Positions 17,280 through 26,400 are shown, numbered from the stretch's first letter. The stretch: DNA of 64,000 nucleotides from Natribaculum breve (GCF_023008585.1 NZ_CP095392.1:186001-250000); one strand, 5' to 3'. A program made the numbers and translations. The notes: generated by a model not told the origin, from the sequence alone.

Positions 17280-18380
17280 ATGATCAAAATTGAGCGCCGG
17301 CGGGATCAATTCACGGCGGTGCTATCAAATCTGGTATTGTTTGTTGGAGTCTTTGTGTTTCGATGGGATCCCCATCTTATTCTATTCTTCTATTGGTTTG
17401 AAGCAGGGATTGTTGTCATCCGAGAGGTGATTCAGTCATTGTTTGCTGAATTGCCACCATCAGAGGAATATCGCCCATCAGGATCAAAAGCAACATTTCC
17501 ACTCAAAGAGTTAGCGGATGTCCGAGGCAGCCTTCAACTTACTCGCTTGCTTCCGCCAATATATCCACGCAATGTCCCATATGCACTAATGACGGTCATC
17601 CAACTGATTGCCTTTTGGCCGTTTGGGGGACTCGTATTAACCGGTATTGCTACCTCGTTTGTCGAACCACTTGTCTTACCGTCATCGGCTGCCCTCGGGA
17701 TTCTTGCTATCGTGGGTCACCAACTGATTCAGCTGGTGTCCTGGTTTCGGTCAAGCAACTACAAAACAGTCGCTGCGACCGGAGGTATTTCCAAAACATA
17801 TCTAGCGCTTTTATTCCTCCTTGCATTCATTGCGCCGGTTATCATCGGTGCCGTCCAAACAGTCGGTGTCGCTCAGGTCGGGCTTAGCCTGATCCTTATC
17901 GGATCAAAAGTAGTGTACGATATTCTCGAATTTCGAAAACCTAGGTTCGTCCAATCGACGATGTTCATTGATGAGACAGTGGGCGAAGAACCAACAGTCA
18001 AAATCCCAGATGGCAAGACGGTTGCAGAGTTTCACACCGACTGGCGTGCTGCACTTATAGTATCGCTATTTCGCGGTATTCTCTTTTCTTTCGTTATGCC
18101 TACAGTTCTTGTCGTTCTCGTCGGCGGGTTGATAGGGGGAATAGTCAGCGGGGCACTATCCGGTGCTATAGCCGGTGCTGCAACTATCATCGCCATCCGT
18201 ACTTTCTTCCAAATTTTTGTGGGATGGATCACTATAAGACCGATAGTCTATCGCGTGTATCCCGATGCCGTCGTCGTATATAATAGGCTAACCGGGGAAG
18301 CACAGGTGATAATCTCTCGAGAAGAGATTGAATATGTGGCGCTTTCAGACAGCCTAATTACTTCTAGAGTAGTTGGATAG
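17280..18380 (+). CDS. DUF6498-type membrane protein, paralogue 2, C-terminus cut by an IS66-type end
   Basis: Encodes 366 residues, AT-rich compared with paralogue 1. It shares the N-terminal layout (LSNLVLFVGVFVFRWD, FFYWFEAGIVVI), the PPIYPRNVPYAL motif (near residue 96) and the C-terminal ISREEIEYVALSDSLIT block. After that block the other two paralogues continue for tens of residues. Here the sequence switches to GTAGTTGGATAGCG, the terminal repeat of the IS66 element at 28285-29861, whose bases encode VVG and the stop. The last part of the domain is therefore missing. An AT-rich promoter (ATATTAAAT near 17258) lies 14-22 bases before the ATG, consistent with a leaderless transcript. Confidence 0.75.
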   Translation: MIKIERRRDQFTAVLSNLVLFVGVFVFRWDPHLILFFYWFEAGIVVIREVIQSLFAELPPSEEYRPSGSKATFPLKELADVRGSLQLTRLLPPIYPRNVPYALMTVIQLIAFWPFGGLVLTGIATSFVEPLVLPSSAALGILAIVGHQLIQLVSWFRSSNYKTVAATGGISKTYLALLFLLAFIAPVIIGAVQTVGVAQVGLSLILIGSKVVYDILEFRKPRFVQSTMFIDETVGEEPTVKIPDGKTVAEFHTDWRAALIVSLFRGILFSFVMPTVLVVLVGGLIGGIVSGALSGAIAGAATIIAIRTFFQIFVGWITIRPIVYRVYPDAVVVYNRLTGEAQVIISREEIEYVALSDSLITSRVVG

Positions 18381-18382
18381 CG
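18369..18382. repeat. Solitary IS66 terminal repeat GTAGTTGGATAGCG
   Basis: Identical to both ends of the IS66 element at 28285-29861. No IS66 body follows, so this is a footprint left after deletion. It supplies the stop codon of the DUF6498 gene. Confidence 0.75.
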
Positions 18383-18551
18383 GGTTCCTAACCGCAAGAC
18401 AGCGTAGGGGTGGCTTGAAAGTATCAGTTTGCTATAGTGGGCGTTTGTCGACTAATTAACTCTAGAACGAGGCTTCATTGACTATTCTTCAATTCACCCA
18501 CCATATATACGGAGAAACTCCTATGTTACAATATCTCGGGATGAGCATAGT

Positions 18552-19898
18552 TTACTTTTGCTTGTGGATTTGGATTGTAATCTCGTTTTTCGGTTGGGTT
18601 GTTAGCGACGGTGTCGCTTCAATTGTATCTGAGAGAGACTCCAACTGGTAGCTATCAAGGATTTTTGCGAGAATGATTGTTCCCTCGAGCATCGCAAGGC
18701 GTTCGCCAATGCACCGTCGTGATCCCCCTCCAAACGGGAAGAATTCTCCAGGGGAGAGATCAGATCGTAGATTGTTTGTCCAACGATCAGGACTGAATTG
18801 TTTGGGATTCTCAAAGGTGTTTTCGCTTCGGTGAGTTGCCCATTGGTTCAGTACAATCATCGAACCTTCTGGAATGTGGTAGCCATTGAGTTCGACGTCT
18901 TGTGTAGGTTCCCGGAAGATAGCATACACTGGCGGATAAAGGCGAAATGTCTCTTGAAGAACTCGATCAATTTGTTTACAATCGGGTGCCTCGGATGCGA
19001 TACTTGAATCGTCGAATTCATTGACCACATTTCTGGTTCGTTCCTGGATATCAGGGTGAGTTCCAAGTAGATGGGCGGCGAACGTAAGCGTAAGTGCTGT
19101 CGTTTCGTGGCCGGCAAGTAGGAGGGTAATGATCTGATCTCTGATCGCTTCTCGATCCCAATAGTCGTCTTCCTCTGCTTTCTTGAGCAGTTGTGTTACG
19201 ACTGTTGGTTTACGCTCGTTGTTATTCTCGTGCTTCGTGATGATTTGGTCGACGACATCCTCGAGGTCGGCAACAGCTTGCTGGTAGGCTAGGTTCTCTG
19301 GTGTCGGGATCTGCTCTGGTACGTAGATGTAGGTCTGGGCAATCCGTTCGAAATGTTTGAGAACACGGGAGAAAGCAGGTTTGAGTCCCCATGATTCGTT
19401 ACGGGTATCGAGATCGAAGAGAACGTCAGCGATCACGGAGAGAGTAATATCCTTCATTTCCTCTGCGATGTTCAACTTCTGAACGTCATTCCACCTTTCC
19501 ATCTGCTGTGAGGTATGCTTCTCAATTCGGTCTTTGAACTGCCCCATTTGTTTTGGGTGGAAGATAGGTTCAAGCGCTTGACGTTGAGTACGCCATGTAT
19601 CTCCTTGTGCGAGCACAATTCCATTCCCAAGTAGTGAGGAGGTGACGAACTTCTGGAACCCTCCCTTCATGTATTTTTGGCTATTGTTGATGAGGATATC
19701 TTCAATCGCGTCTGGTTCCGAGAGTAGAATTATTGTTTTATTTGTAGCTTTGAGCTGAATTATGTTTCCATAACTTTTTGTTAGCGATTCGGACCAAGAC
19801 AGGAGATCATTGGTGAGTAACTGGTGAGTGTTCCCGAGTAGAGGAAAACCATCTGGTCCTGGTGGTAGGTTTTGAGAAGCCCCGTTGAATTTGCTCAT
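18552..19898 (-). CDS. Cytochrome P450
   Basis: Encodes 448 residues. The N-terminus has the proline-rich hinge LPPGPDGFPLLGN. The I-helix oxygen-binding motif is LLAGHETTALT (about residue 265), the K-helix ExxR is ETFR, the PERF-like motif is FSPDRW, and the heme-binding loop is FPFGGGSRRCIGE with the axial cysteine (about residue 392). All P450 signatures are intact and the length is normal for soluble bacterial/archaeal P450s (CYP102/110/174-like). No N-terminal membrane anchor is seen. No ferredoxin or reductase gene lies beside it, so the electron donor must be encoded elsewhere. Its AT-rich codon use differs from the GC-rich genes around it, suggesting transfer. Substrate unknown. Confidence 0.95.
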   Translation of the reverse strand: MSKFNGASQNLPPGPDGFPLLGNTHQLLTNDLLSWSESLTKSYGNIIQLKATNKTIILLSEPDAIEDILINNSQKYMKGGFQKFVTSSLLGNGIVLAQGDTWRTQRQALEPIFHPKQMGQFKDRIEKHTSQQMERWNDVQKLNIAEEMKDITLSVIADVLFDLDTRNESWGLKPAFSRVLKHFERIAQTYIYVPEQIPTPENLAYQQAVADLEDVVDQIITKHENNNERKPTVVTQLLKKAEEDDYWDREAIRDQIITLLLAGHETTALTLTFAAHLLGTHPDIQERTRNVVNEFDDSSIASEAPDCKQIDRVLQETFRLYPPVYAIFREPTQDVELNGYHIPEGSMIVLNQWATHRSENTFENPKQFSPDRWTNNLRSDLSPGEFFPFGGGSRRCIGERLAMLEGTIILAKILDSYQLESLSDTIEATPSLTTQPKNEITIQIHKQK

Positions 19899-20020
19899 GT
19901 GATTTTGGTAGAACTGTTCATAAATAAAAGTAATTAATTTGAAAGGAGATCGGTGGAGAATTCTGGGTGGTAGTTAGAGTTAGTGAGCGTGTCATACAAT
20001 GGTTCCCGACAGATATCATT
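19899..20020. other. Short intergenic: P450 promoter region
   Basis: AT-rich stretch (AAATAAAAGTAATTAATTTG, about 19921-19940) directly upstream of the P450 start; the likely promoter is on the minus strand. Confidence 0.4.
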
Positions 20021-20190
20021 CTATGACACGCTGTGCGACAGCAGGAAATCGTGCCACTCCAGCACATCGTAAGCGCTGTCTCCAAGCATCCAGATCAATG
20101 CTGAGACGGCGATGCGCGTCACAAAGTACGCGCTCGCCGTCGATACACTGATCTGCTTTCGTTGTGTGAACTCTGCAGCAATCCACCCGT
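20021..20190 (-). pseudogene. C-terminal relic of an ISH3-type transposase
   Basis: The minus-strand frame ending at TAG (20021-20023) reads WIAAEFTQRKQISVST, VTRIAVSALIWMLGDSAYDV and LEWHDFLLSHSVS, the characteristic C-terminus of ISH3-family transposases. The rest of the gene is absent. Confidence 0.65.
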
Positions 20191-20242
20191 TATCGCTTAA
20201 GGATTCAGCGCAAACGACAGTTAACCCAGGAAACCACCCAGT

Positions 20243-20480
20243 TTGAGATTGACGCCTGGGTTGAAAACTCGCTCACGTTATTCGATCTCGGCTATCTTGA
20301 CTACGATCGGCTAGGACGCATTGAGGACAACGACGGCTGGTTCACTCCCGACTCAACGCCGATGCAAATCCACACATTGTCAAGGAACAACGAACCGTAC
20401 GTGGGAACTCGATCGATCTGGAGGGCACCCACCAATACCAGCTTCGGGAAGTTCGAAGGCTGTATTGTCGTCTAACGGTT
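20243..20480 (+). pseudogene. Relic of an IS4-type transposase, frameshifted
   Basis: Reads FEIDAWVENSLTLFDLGYLD and DYDRLGRIEDNDGWF, matching the LFDQAYFKYRRFALIDENDGYF region of the ISH8-type transposase at 24644-25918. It then continues in another frame as VHSRLNADANPHIVKEQ and RGNSIDLEGTHQYQL. A small deletion shifted the frame, and both ends are missing. With the ISH3 relic next to it, this forms an IS graveyard between 20.0 and 20.5 kb. Confidence 0.65.
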
Positions 20481-20590
20481 GTTTTCGTTTTTCATCTGAT
20501 TGGAATCTGATCAGATAGAGAACATCAGATCAACCGTTGAATAATATTTCACTAGAAAATCCAATTATGTTATCTATCATAATGGTAGAT

Positions 20591-20610
20591 GTGTTCGGGT
20601 GACCGAACAC
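20591..20610. promoter_or_regulatory. Perfect inverted repeat GTGTTCGG-GTGA-CCGAACAC before the Tat protein gene
   Basis: Eight-base perfect arms with a 4-base centre, ending 11 bases upstream of ATG 20622. At this position it could be an operator for a dimeric repressor or an mRNA hairpin masking the start region. Confidence 0.5.
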
Positions 20611-20621
20611 AAGATAGAGCT

Positions 20622-21302
20622 ATGACGGGAAAACGTTCCAACCAGCAAAGCCAGCAGTCGAAGAGTAGCCGAAGAAGCATCCTGAGAGTCAGTGGTGTCA
20701 CGCTTGCATCTATCACCGGCGTCGGTATCGCAAGCACGGGCTCAGCCCTGGCCGATGACGGTGTCGACACTGATTTCAACCCTGATGACCGCGATGAAGT
20801 CGTCGGGTTCTTCAAGGACATCTACGATCTCTCTGAGGAAGAGCAGAACGAGTACGCCAAAGACCTCTCCAAGGAACAGAAAGAGGCGATCTGTGACGTC
20901 TACATGAATGCTGATCTGGAGATCACCACGTACTCCGAACCTGTGGGTCTCCAGCCCACGGACAGCTACACGACCGCAACCGAAACCACTGAAGCTACCG
21001 GAAAGGTTGCAGGGCAGAAAGTCTATACTCACAAACAGATTCTTACTTGGGAATACAGTGGAACTGACTACAAAGACCCCTCTCAGGAACTAGAATACTC
21101 GCTTCCCGGTCCCTTCGCGACGTTCAAAGAGAAGACGGAGGACGACATCGACGAGAATGCCTCGTCGTTCATCGCAACTCTGTCCGCCGAGTACGCTGCT
21201 GATGTCGCCGGCTTCGAACGTGGGGGTGAAGCCACGATCGTCACGGAAGGGAAAGACACGGGTGAACACGAAGTGCTCGAGAAGGACGCCCCTACCAGCT
21301 GA
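20622..21302 (+). CDS. Secreted Tat-dependent protein of unknown function
   Basis: Encodes 226 residues from ATG 20622; an upstream in-frame ATG at 20589 would add 11 residues but overlaps the palindrome. The N-terminus has SRRSILRVSGVTLASITGVG and then ASTGSALADD, a twin-arginine signal with an AxA-type cleavage site and no lipobox. The mature part is highly acidic (DFNPDDRDEVVGFF, LSEEEQNEYAKDLSKEQKEA), lacks cysteine pairs and contains a beta-rich middle. No enzyme motif seen. Likely exported in folded form. It resembles small haloarchaeal secreted proteins near peptide-type genes, but I cannot place it in a family. Confidence 0.7.
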   Translation: MTGKRSNQQSQQSKSSRRSILRVSGVTLASITGVGIASTGSALADDGVDTDFNPDDRDEVVGFFKDIYDLSEEEQNEYAKDLSKEQKEAICDVYMNADLEITTYSEPVGLQPTDSYTTATETTEATGKVAGQKVYTHKQILTWEYSGTDYKDPSQELEYSLPGPFATFKEKTEDDIDENASSFIATLSAEYAADVAGFERGGEATIVTEGKDTGEHEVLEKDAPTS

Positions 21303-21430
21303 GCGTACTGGAATACAGTCTCCCCGTTTCATTTTTTGTTGCATGAAGTCGAGTCGGTTCCTTGATAGCATATATTATCGGCAGTCCATTAAATGGCAAG
21401 TTTTTTACATTATATCTGCGTAGCGGGAAC

Positions 21431-21499
21431 ATGGCCTTCCAAACGAAGATCCCATACTTGATTGGCGGTCTCGGCACCCTCCAGGAGGTATCCCGATGA
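21431..21499 (+). CDS. 22-codon leader ORF overlapping the ABC ATPase start
   Basis: ATG 21431 opens a frame, MAFQTKIPYLIGGLGTLQEV plus two residues, that stops at TGA 21497-21499. This stop overlaps the ATPase start in ATGA. A strong ribosome-binding sequence, GGAGGT, lies inside it at 21484-21489, six bases before the ATPase ATG. The arrangement suits translational coupling. Whether the peptide matters is unknown; it could also be the remnant of an upstream gene. Confidence 0.45.
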   Translation: MAFQTKIPYLIGGLGTLQEVSR

Positions 21500-22404
21500 C
21501 CGTGATTCAGACAAGTGAAGTTACGAAACGCTACGGCGGCGAGCCAGCCGTCGTGGACCTCGACCTCACAGTCGAAGACGGCGTCGTGTACGGCTTTCTC
21601 GGGCCGAATGGTGCAGGGAAGTCTACGACCATCGACATGCTAATGAACTATACGCGCCCGTCGGCGGGCAGTATTACCGTACTCGGGTTGGACGCTCAAG
21701 AGGATGCCAGTGAGATTCACGCCCGAACTGGTATCTTACCCGACCAATTTGGCGTCTACAGTACCCTCACCGGCCGCGAGCACGTTAGATACGTCCTCGA
21801 CGCGAACGACGCAATTGGAAACCCTGCAGCGGTCCTCGACCGCGTCGGTCTCGGAGATGCGATCGACCAACGTGCCGGCGGCTACTCGAAGGGAATGCAG
21901 CAACGTTTGGGACTCGCGATGGCGATTGCCGGCGAGCCGGAACTTCTCATCCTTGACGAACCGTTCTCCGGCCTTGACCCGTACGGCGTCCGTCTCGTGA
22001 GAGACGTCGTTGAGGCCGAACGTGACCGGGGCGCGACCGTCTTCTTCTCCAGCCACGTTCTCGACCAAGTCGAACGAGTCTGTGACCAAGTTGGATTGCT
22101 CGCCAACGGCTACCTGATTGCCGAAGGAACGCCGACGGAACTCCGCGACGTAGCGGGCGTACAAACTCGCCTCTGTATCGAAACGGCCGACGAGGACTTG
22201 GCGGTGGAAGATATCCGTAATTTCGACAGCGTTGAGAACGCCACCTACGACGCCGGCGAGATCGTGGTTACATGTCCACGGACCGCCTGTTACCAAGTGC
22301 TACGGAGGCTGGAAGGAGCTGGGGTGAGCATTCGATCGTTCGATGTCGAGCAAGGAACAATCGAGGACGCTTTCGTCGAGTTGGCTGACGCTCGAGCGGA
22401 TTAA
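21496..22404 (+). CDS. ABC transporter ATP-binding protein
   Basis: Encodes 302 residues. Walker A GPNGAGKST (about residue 37), Q-loop region ILPDQFGVY, signature YSKGMQQRLGLA, Walker B LLILDEPFSGLDP and switch histidine in FFSSHVLDQVE are all intact. The C-terminal 80 residues match the regulatory tail of ABC-2 type ATPases (DrrA/NatA/CcmA class). It would energise export through a permease such as the one encoded convergently at 22401-24275. The start is supported by GGAGGT six bases upstream. The two genes meet tail to tail and their stop codons overlap (TTAA, 22401-22404), which is unusual for ABC partners, normally in one operon. Confidence 0.95.
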   Translation: MTVIQTSEVTKRYGGEPAVVDLDLTVEDGVVYGFLGPNGAGKSTTIDMLMNYTRPSAGSITVLGLDAQEDASEIHARTGILPDQFGVYSTLTGREHVRYVLDANDAIGNPAAVLDRVGLGDAIDQRAGGYSKGMQQRLGLAMAIAGEPELLILDEPFSGLDPYGVRLVRDVVEAERDRGATVFFSSHVLDQVERVCDQVGLLANGYLIAEGTPTELRDVAGVQTRLCIETADEDLAVEDIRNFDSVENATYDAGEIVVTCPRTACYQVLRRLEGAGVSIRSFDVEQGTIEDAFVELADARAD

Positions 22405-24275
22405 TCGATGCTTCGAGTACGGTAGAAAGCGAGGGCGACGGTGGACGGGATGAGCACCCAGAGGATTAACTCGACAAGGGCGACAGATGGATGAAGGTAC
22501 CAGACGGGCACGTCGGAACTGTAGTGTAACCGTACGACTACCTCATTCGAGAACTGGTTTGGCTGAAGGTTACTGATGACGCCGGTGGCGGGGGCTGAGG
22601 AATTTGGAACGCCGATGATCGCATTCATCACGACGTTCGAAAGTTGTAGCGGTGGGAACCAGCGAATGACCAAGTAGAATGGATTACTTGGTGGAGTAAA
22701 CCCGGAGACGTTCGTGCCCGAGACTACCCCATAGATTATGTTCGAGATTTGGAGCCACATGATGTGAACGGCGGCGAAGACGAGAACTGCGAATCCGGCG
22801 ACCGCTTGGCTCCGCAGAATAGTCGACAACGAGACGCCAATCCCAGCAATCACGACGACGAACAGAACGGTGTACGAGAGGAAGACAGCAAGCATGCTAA
22901 GGGGAACAATACCATGTTGTGGAACGGCGACGAGGCAGGTGAGGACGATCGCAAGGACGATCGGAACAGCGAATGCGGCTGCGCGACCAAGGGTGAAGCC
23001 AACGAGGGTTTCCGTGCGTGAAACTGCAGTTCCGGCAGTGAAGCGAATCGCACCCGTGTCCCGCTCGTGAATTACGGACCGGAACGTCCCGAAGAGTACA
23101 CCAATCCCACCGATGAACCTGAGCGGTTGCTGAAGGGCGGCTAGCGGGACGCGTGAGCCAAGTGCTTGCTGGATGTACGAGGCTGGTGAGAGACTGAGGA
23201 TGGCAGCGACGAACACAAGCCCGCCAACCGCCCAGACGAGCGGAGTACGAGCAAGCTGGTGGAATTCACGGCGGGCGAGCGGCTGCCACGAGCCAGGCAG
23301 TGAATCAATGATGCTACCTCGTCCGGGTAACCAGTCGAATTGTCGCTCGCTGAGCGGAGGCAGCGAAGGCACGACATCGATGAGTTGGCGGAGTATCTCG
23401 GGTTGACTACGCGGGGCGAGGTCGCTGCGCTGGAATATCGTGATGCCGGTGATAAGTGCGAGCGCCGGCCACGCCATCAGAAACCCCCACGCCCACCACG
23501 CGGAAATCGGTGTGGGTGTTGGGGCGAGCTCGCCGGTTTGACGCATCGCGTCGGCAACCTGTGTGACGGCACTGTCGGGGCCGATGGGCACGCCGAATAG
23601 CCAGTTCACGAGGATCTGAAAGGCGCTTACGGGCGAGAGCCAGCCTGCTACCGCGAATGCATCCGGGTACGCGAGTTCGGTTCCGGGAGTGGTGCCAGTC
23701 GTGAGTTGCCACACGACTGGGAGAGTGACGTCGTTCCAGAGTGTGAAGCCGATGGTCGCGATACTCCCAAGGATGATAGCATGAGTCGTTGACGAACTGG
23801 CGGCCGAGATACCGACGATCAATCCTGTCCAAGCGAACACGTACGCTGCCGAGAGCGTGAGAAATCCGAGGAACAACAGCGGGGAGAATTTGCCGTACTG
23901 GAGGGTGTCGTATCCGACGACGAGCATGGTGGCGGCCAGGATTGGAACGAAAAGTGCGGTGGCGCGTCCGAGGACCATTCCTAGAACGAGGCCGGGACGG
24001 GTTGTTTTGGTCCCAAGAAGTATTCGAGCGGTCCCGGATTCGCGTTCTCGAGTGATAGACCGGAAACTGATGACGGCAGCAGCGAATGGGACAATTATCA
24101 CGGTCGTGGGCTGTGCATGTATCAGCGAAATCGCGTTGCCGATGATTCGAGTGGCTTCTGGGTCCGGTTTGGCTGATGCTCGACTGAGGACGATGAAACA
24201 CAGGGCGACAATCCACGGAATCTTCCCGCGAAGATACCGTCGGCATTCAGTTCGTGCAATTGTGGTGGAGGGCAT
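22401..24275 (-). CDS. ABC-2 type permease, two tandem membrane modules in one protein
   Basis: Encodes 624 residues with about twelve hydrophobic segments. Each half begins with a similar pattern: REC(R/x)...LRGKIPW near the N-terminus and RREFHQLARTPLVWA at about residue 335. Each is followed by a conserved cytoplasmic loop, ITRERESGTARILLGTKTTR (half 1) and IHERDTGAIRFTAGTAVSRT (half 2), the coupling-loop motif of NosY-like ABC-2 permeases. The protein is thus a fused duplication that could form the whole membrane channel as a monomer. It presumably works with the ATPase encoded next to it on the opposite strand; the substrate is unknown. Confidence 0.85.
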   Translation of the reverse strand: MPSTTIARTECRRYLRGKIPWIVALCFIVLSRASAKPDPEATRIIGNAISLIHAQPTTVIIVPFAAAVISFRSITRERESGTARILLGTKTTRPGLVLGMVLGRATALFVPILAATMLVVGYDTLQYGKFSPLLFLGFLTLSAAYVFAWTGLIVGISAASSSTTHAIILGSIATIGFTLWNDVTLPVVWQLTTGTTPGTELAYPDAFAVAGWLSPVSAFQILVNWLFGVPIGPDSAVTQVADAMRQTGELAPTPTPISAWWAWGFLMAWPALALITGITIFQRSDLAPRSQPEILRQLIDVVPSLPPLSERQFDWLPGRGSIIDSLPGSWQPLARREFHQLARTPLVWAVGGLVFVAAILSLSPASYIQQALGSRVPLAALQQPLRFIGGIGVLFGTFRSVIHERDTGAIRFTAGTAVSRTETLVGFTLGRAAAFAVPIVLAIVLTCLVAVPQHGIVPLSMLAVFLSYTVLFVVVIAGIGVSLSTILRSQAVAGFAVLVFAAVHIMWLQISNIIYGVVSGTNVSGFTPPSNPFYLVIRWFPPLQLSNVVMNAIIGVPNSSAPATGVISNLQPNQFSNEVVVRLHYSSDVPVWYLHPSVALVELILWVLIPSTVALAFYRTRSID

Positions 24276-24528
24276 GCTTGAGTATTTAACTCGAATATGT
24301 CTAATTGGACTTGACTAATCTGTGCCGCTCATGCGGAGAGTCAGTCATTTTTATCTGGCAGTTGCTTTTTGTAGCGGAGATCTATGTAGAGACTAAGAAA
24401 GTCCATCACCTGCCTTGGGCGTGTCTCAAAGGGGACTCTGGCCATATATTCATGTGCAGTCTATGGGTACAAAAAGTTTATGTGTTCGATATTCTGACAG
24501 GTTGGGGTTCTGTGGTTACTCTCGGATT

Positions 24529-25931
24529 CATCCGTCTTTAGTTAGGAGACAGATCGCGTGACAGCGGTGGCTTATCGAGGTTACTTTTCGAGAGGAGTGA
24601 GGAGGCAACGGCTGTGCACACCAAGACCTCCTCATCTCGGATTATGCGTCGGCTCACTACACTGTTTCCCTCTGAGTTCCTCGAAGAGCACGCCGAGGAA
24701 CTCGGCGTGGTCGAACGTGACCGCAAACTCCAGATCCCTGCCTTCGTCTGGTCGTTCGTGTTCGGCTTCGCCGCAGGCGAAAGCCGAACACTCGCTGGCT
24801 TCAGACGAAGCTACAACGCTACCGCTGACGAGCCGATCTCTCCAGGCGGTTTCTATAACCGGTTAACGCCCTCGCTTGCGGAGTATCTCCGCGACCTCGT
24901 CGAGGTCGCGCTCGACGAGGTCGCTGTCCCGGATACAGTCGATGCAGATTTTGACCGATTCCGTGATGTGATGGTCGCTGACGGGACAATCCTGCGGTTA
25001 CATCGGTTTCTCGCTGATGAGTACGAACCACGGAAAGGGGAGCAGGGTGGAGCGCGGCTCCACCTGCTCCACAATGTCACCGACCAGACGATCGACCGGT
25101 TCAGCGTCACTGATGAAAAAGCACACGACAGCACGGAGTTTGACACGGGTCCGTGGCTCAAAGACCGGTTGGTACTGTTCGATCAAGCGTACTTCAAGTA
25201 CCGCCGTTTCGCACTGATCGACGAGAATGACGGCTACTTCGTGAGTCGGCTCAAATCAAACGTAAACCCGGTGATAACCGGAGAATTACGGGAATGGCGT
25301 GGCGACGCCATTCCCTTGGAGGGTGAGAAGATCCACGACGTGGTTGATGACCTCTATCGGCAGTATATCGATGTTGAGGTCGAAGCAGAATTCCAGCGCA
25401 GAGAGTATGCAGGGACGCAGTCGTGGGACACGAAGACGTTCCGCGTCGTCGGCGTCCGCAACAAGGACGCCGACGACTACCATCTGTATATCACGAATCT
25501 CCCGCGAGAAGAGTTCTTACCGGCAGACCTAGCGACGATCTACCGCTGCAGATGGGAAGTTGAGTTGTTGTTCCGCGAACTCAAGACGCAGTACTCGTTG
25601 GACGAGTTTTCCACGAGCAAGAAGCACGTCGTTGAGATACTGCTGTATGCGGCGTTGCTGTCACTGCTGGTTAGCCGTGATCTGTTGGATCTGGTCACTG
25701 AGCAGGCAGACGATGAGCTCGTGTTCCCACCAGAACGCTGGGCGGCGACCTTCCGGTCGCACGCCCAGCTCATTCTCCACGAACTCGGTGAACACCTTGG
25801 CTACTCTCCGCCACCGTTGCTGGAACGGTTGATCGACGACGCTCAGAAGATACACCAACAACGACCGATACTCCAAGAGAGGCTCGCTACCGCTACACAA
25901 CCGAGGACTGAGGCCTAACTAAAGACCAATG
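24529..25931 (+). mobile_element. ISH8-type IS4-family element (1403 bp), 10-bp target duplication CTCTCGGATT
   Basis: Terminal repeats CATCCGTCTTTAGTTAGG (left) and CATTGGTCTTTAGTTAGG (complement of right) match at 16 of 18 positions. The direct repeats CTCTCGGATT are at 24519-24528 and 25932-25941. Length and ends agree with the ISH8 group. The element sits just after the stop of a Fic-type gene fragment. Confidence 0.93.
24644..25918 (+). CDS. ISH8-type transposase (IS4 family)
   Basis: Encodes 424 residues from ATG 24644; a GTG at 24614 could add ten residues, but the family usually begins at MRRLTTLFPSEF. Catalytic residues: FRDVMVADGTILRLH (first D), VLFDQAYFKYRRF (second D) and YRCRWEVELLFRELK, which fits the YREK signature of IS4. 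No frame damage. The complete ends and exact duplication suggest a recent, probably active copy. The IS4-type relic at 20243-20480 is related. Confidence 0.93.
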   Translation: MRRLTTLFPSEFLEEHAEELGVVERDRKLQIPAFVWSFVFGFAAGESRTLAGFRRSYNATADEPISPGGFYNRLTPSLAEYLRDLVEVALDEVAVPDTVDADFDRFRDVMVADGTILRLHRFLADEYEPRKGEQGGARLHLLHNVTDQTIDRFSVTDEKAHDSTEFDTGPWLKDRLVLFDQAYFKYRRFALIDENDGYFVSRLKSNVNPVITGELREWRGDAIPLEGEKIHDVVDDLYRQYIDVEVEAEFQRREYAGTQSWDTKTFRVVGVRNKDADDYHLYITNLPREEFLPADLATIYRCRWEVELLFRELKTQYSLDEFSTSKKHVVEILLYAALLSLLVSRDLLDLVTEQADDELVFPPERWAATFRSHAQLILHELGEHLGYSPPPLLERLIDDAQKIHQQRPILQERLATATQPRTEA

Positions 25932-25939
25932 CTCTCGGA

Positions 25940-26185
25940 TTATGGTGATTCGACGATAGCCAGTATTTCAGAAGCTCGGTAGACCTTCCCGCGTTGTTTC
26001 CCCGTGATTTCGTCAATAATCCCATCTTCGGATAACATATCGATGGCGTTGTAGACTGATTTCATCGATCGACCAGTCGCTTCCTGAGCGCGAACTGCCT
26101 GCAGATACGGTTCCGCAAAGAGATGGGTTACGACGTCGCGAATAGCTGGATACCCCTCGTACTGCTCCAGATACGTAGCCGAAAC
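25940..26185 (-). pseudogene. C-terminal fragment of a Fic-family protein (winged helix)
   Basis: About 80 residues ending at TAA (25940-25942) read AVRAQEATGRSMKSVYNAID, MLSEDGIIDEITGKQRGKVY and RASEILAIVES. This is the winged helix-turn-helix that closes many haloarchaeal Fic AMP-transferase proteins. The catalytic Fic motif (HPFxxGNGR) is not present anywhere here, so this is only the tail. It is bordered by the ISH8-type element on one side and by a subtilisin-like fragment in the opposite orientation on the other. Confidence 0.6.
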
Positions 26186-26194
26186 TCTAGAAAA

Positions 26195-26400
26195 AACGCT
26201 TACCACTAATCCTGAAGAAGTGGCGTTGCCGTATCCACGCAATTTGATTTACTCAACGCTCCCCGTGTCCGACGACGGTGAGGCGCGCTACGGGTGGAAG
26301 ATTGGCACCTCAATGGCTGCCCCACAGGTGACTTGGCTCGTAGCACTTGTGAGAGAGATAGCCCCCAATGCAAACGCTAAACAGGTCCGATCATTAAAAC
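26195..26400 (+). pseudogene. Fragment of a subtilisin-like (S8) serine protease
   Basis: A plus-strand frame reads ARYGWKIGTSMAAPQVTWLV and ALVREIAPNANAKQVRS. GTSMAAPQV is the active-site serine motif of subtilases. The Asp and His motifs are absent. The frame is interrupted at 26401, where the truncated IS5-type copy begins. Only the end of the catalytic domain remains. Confidence 0.7.
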
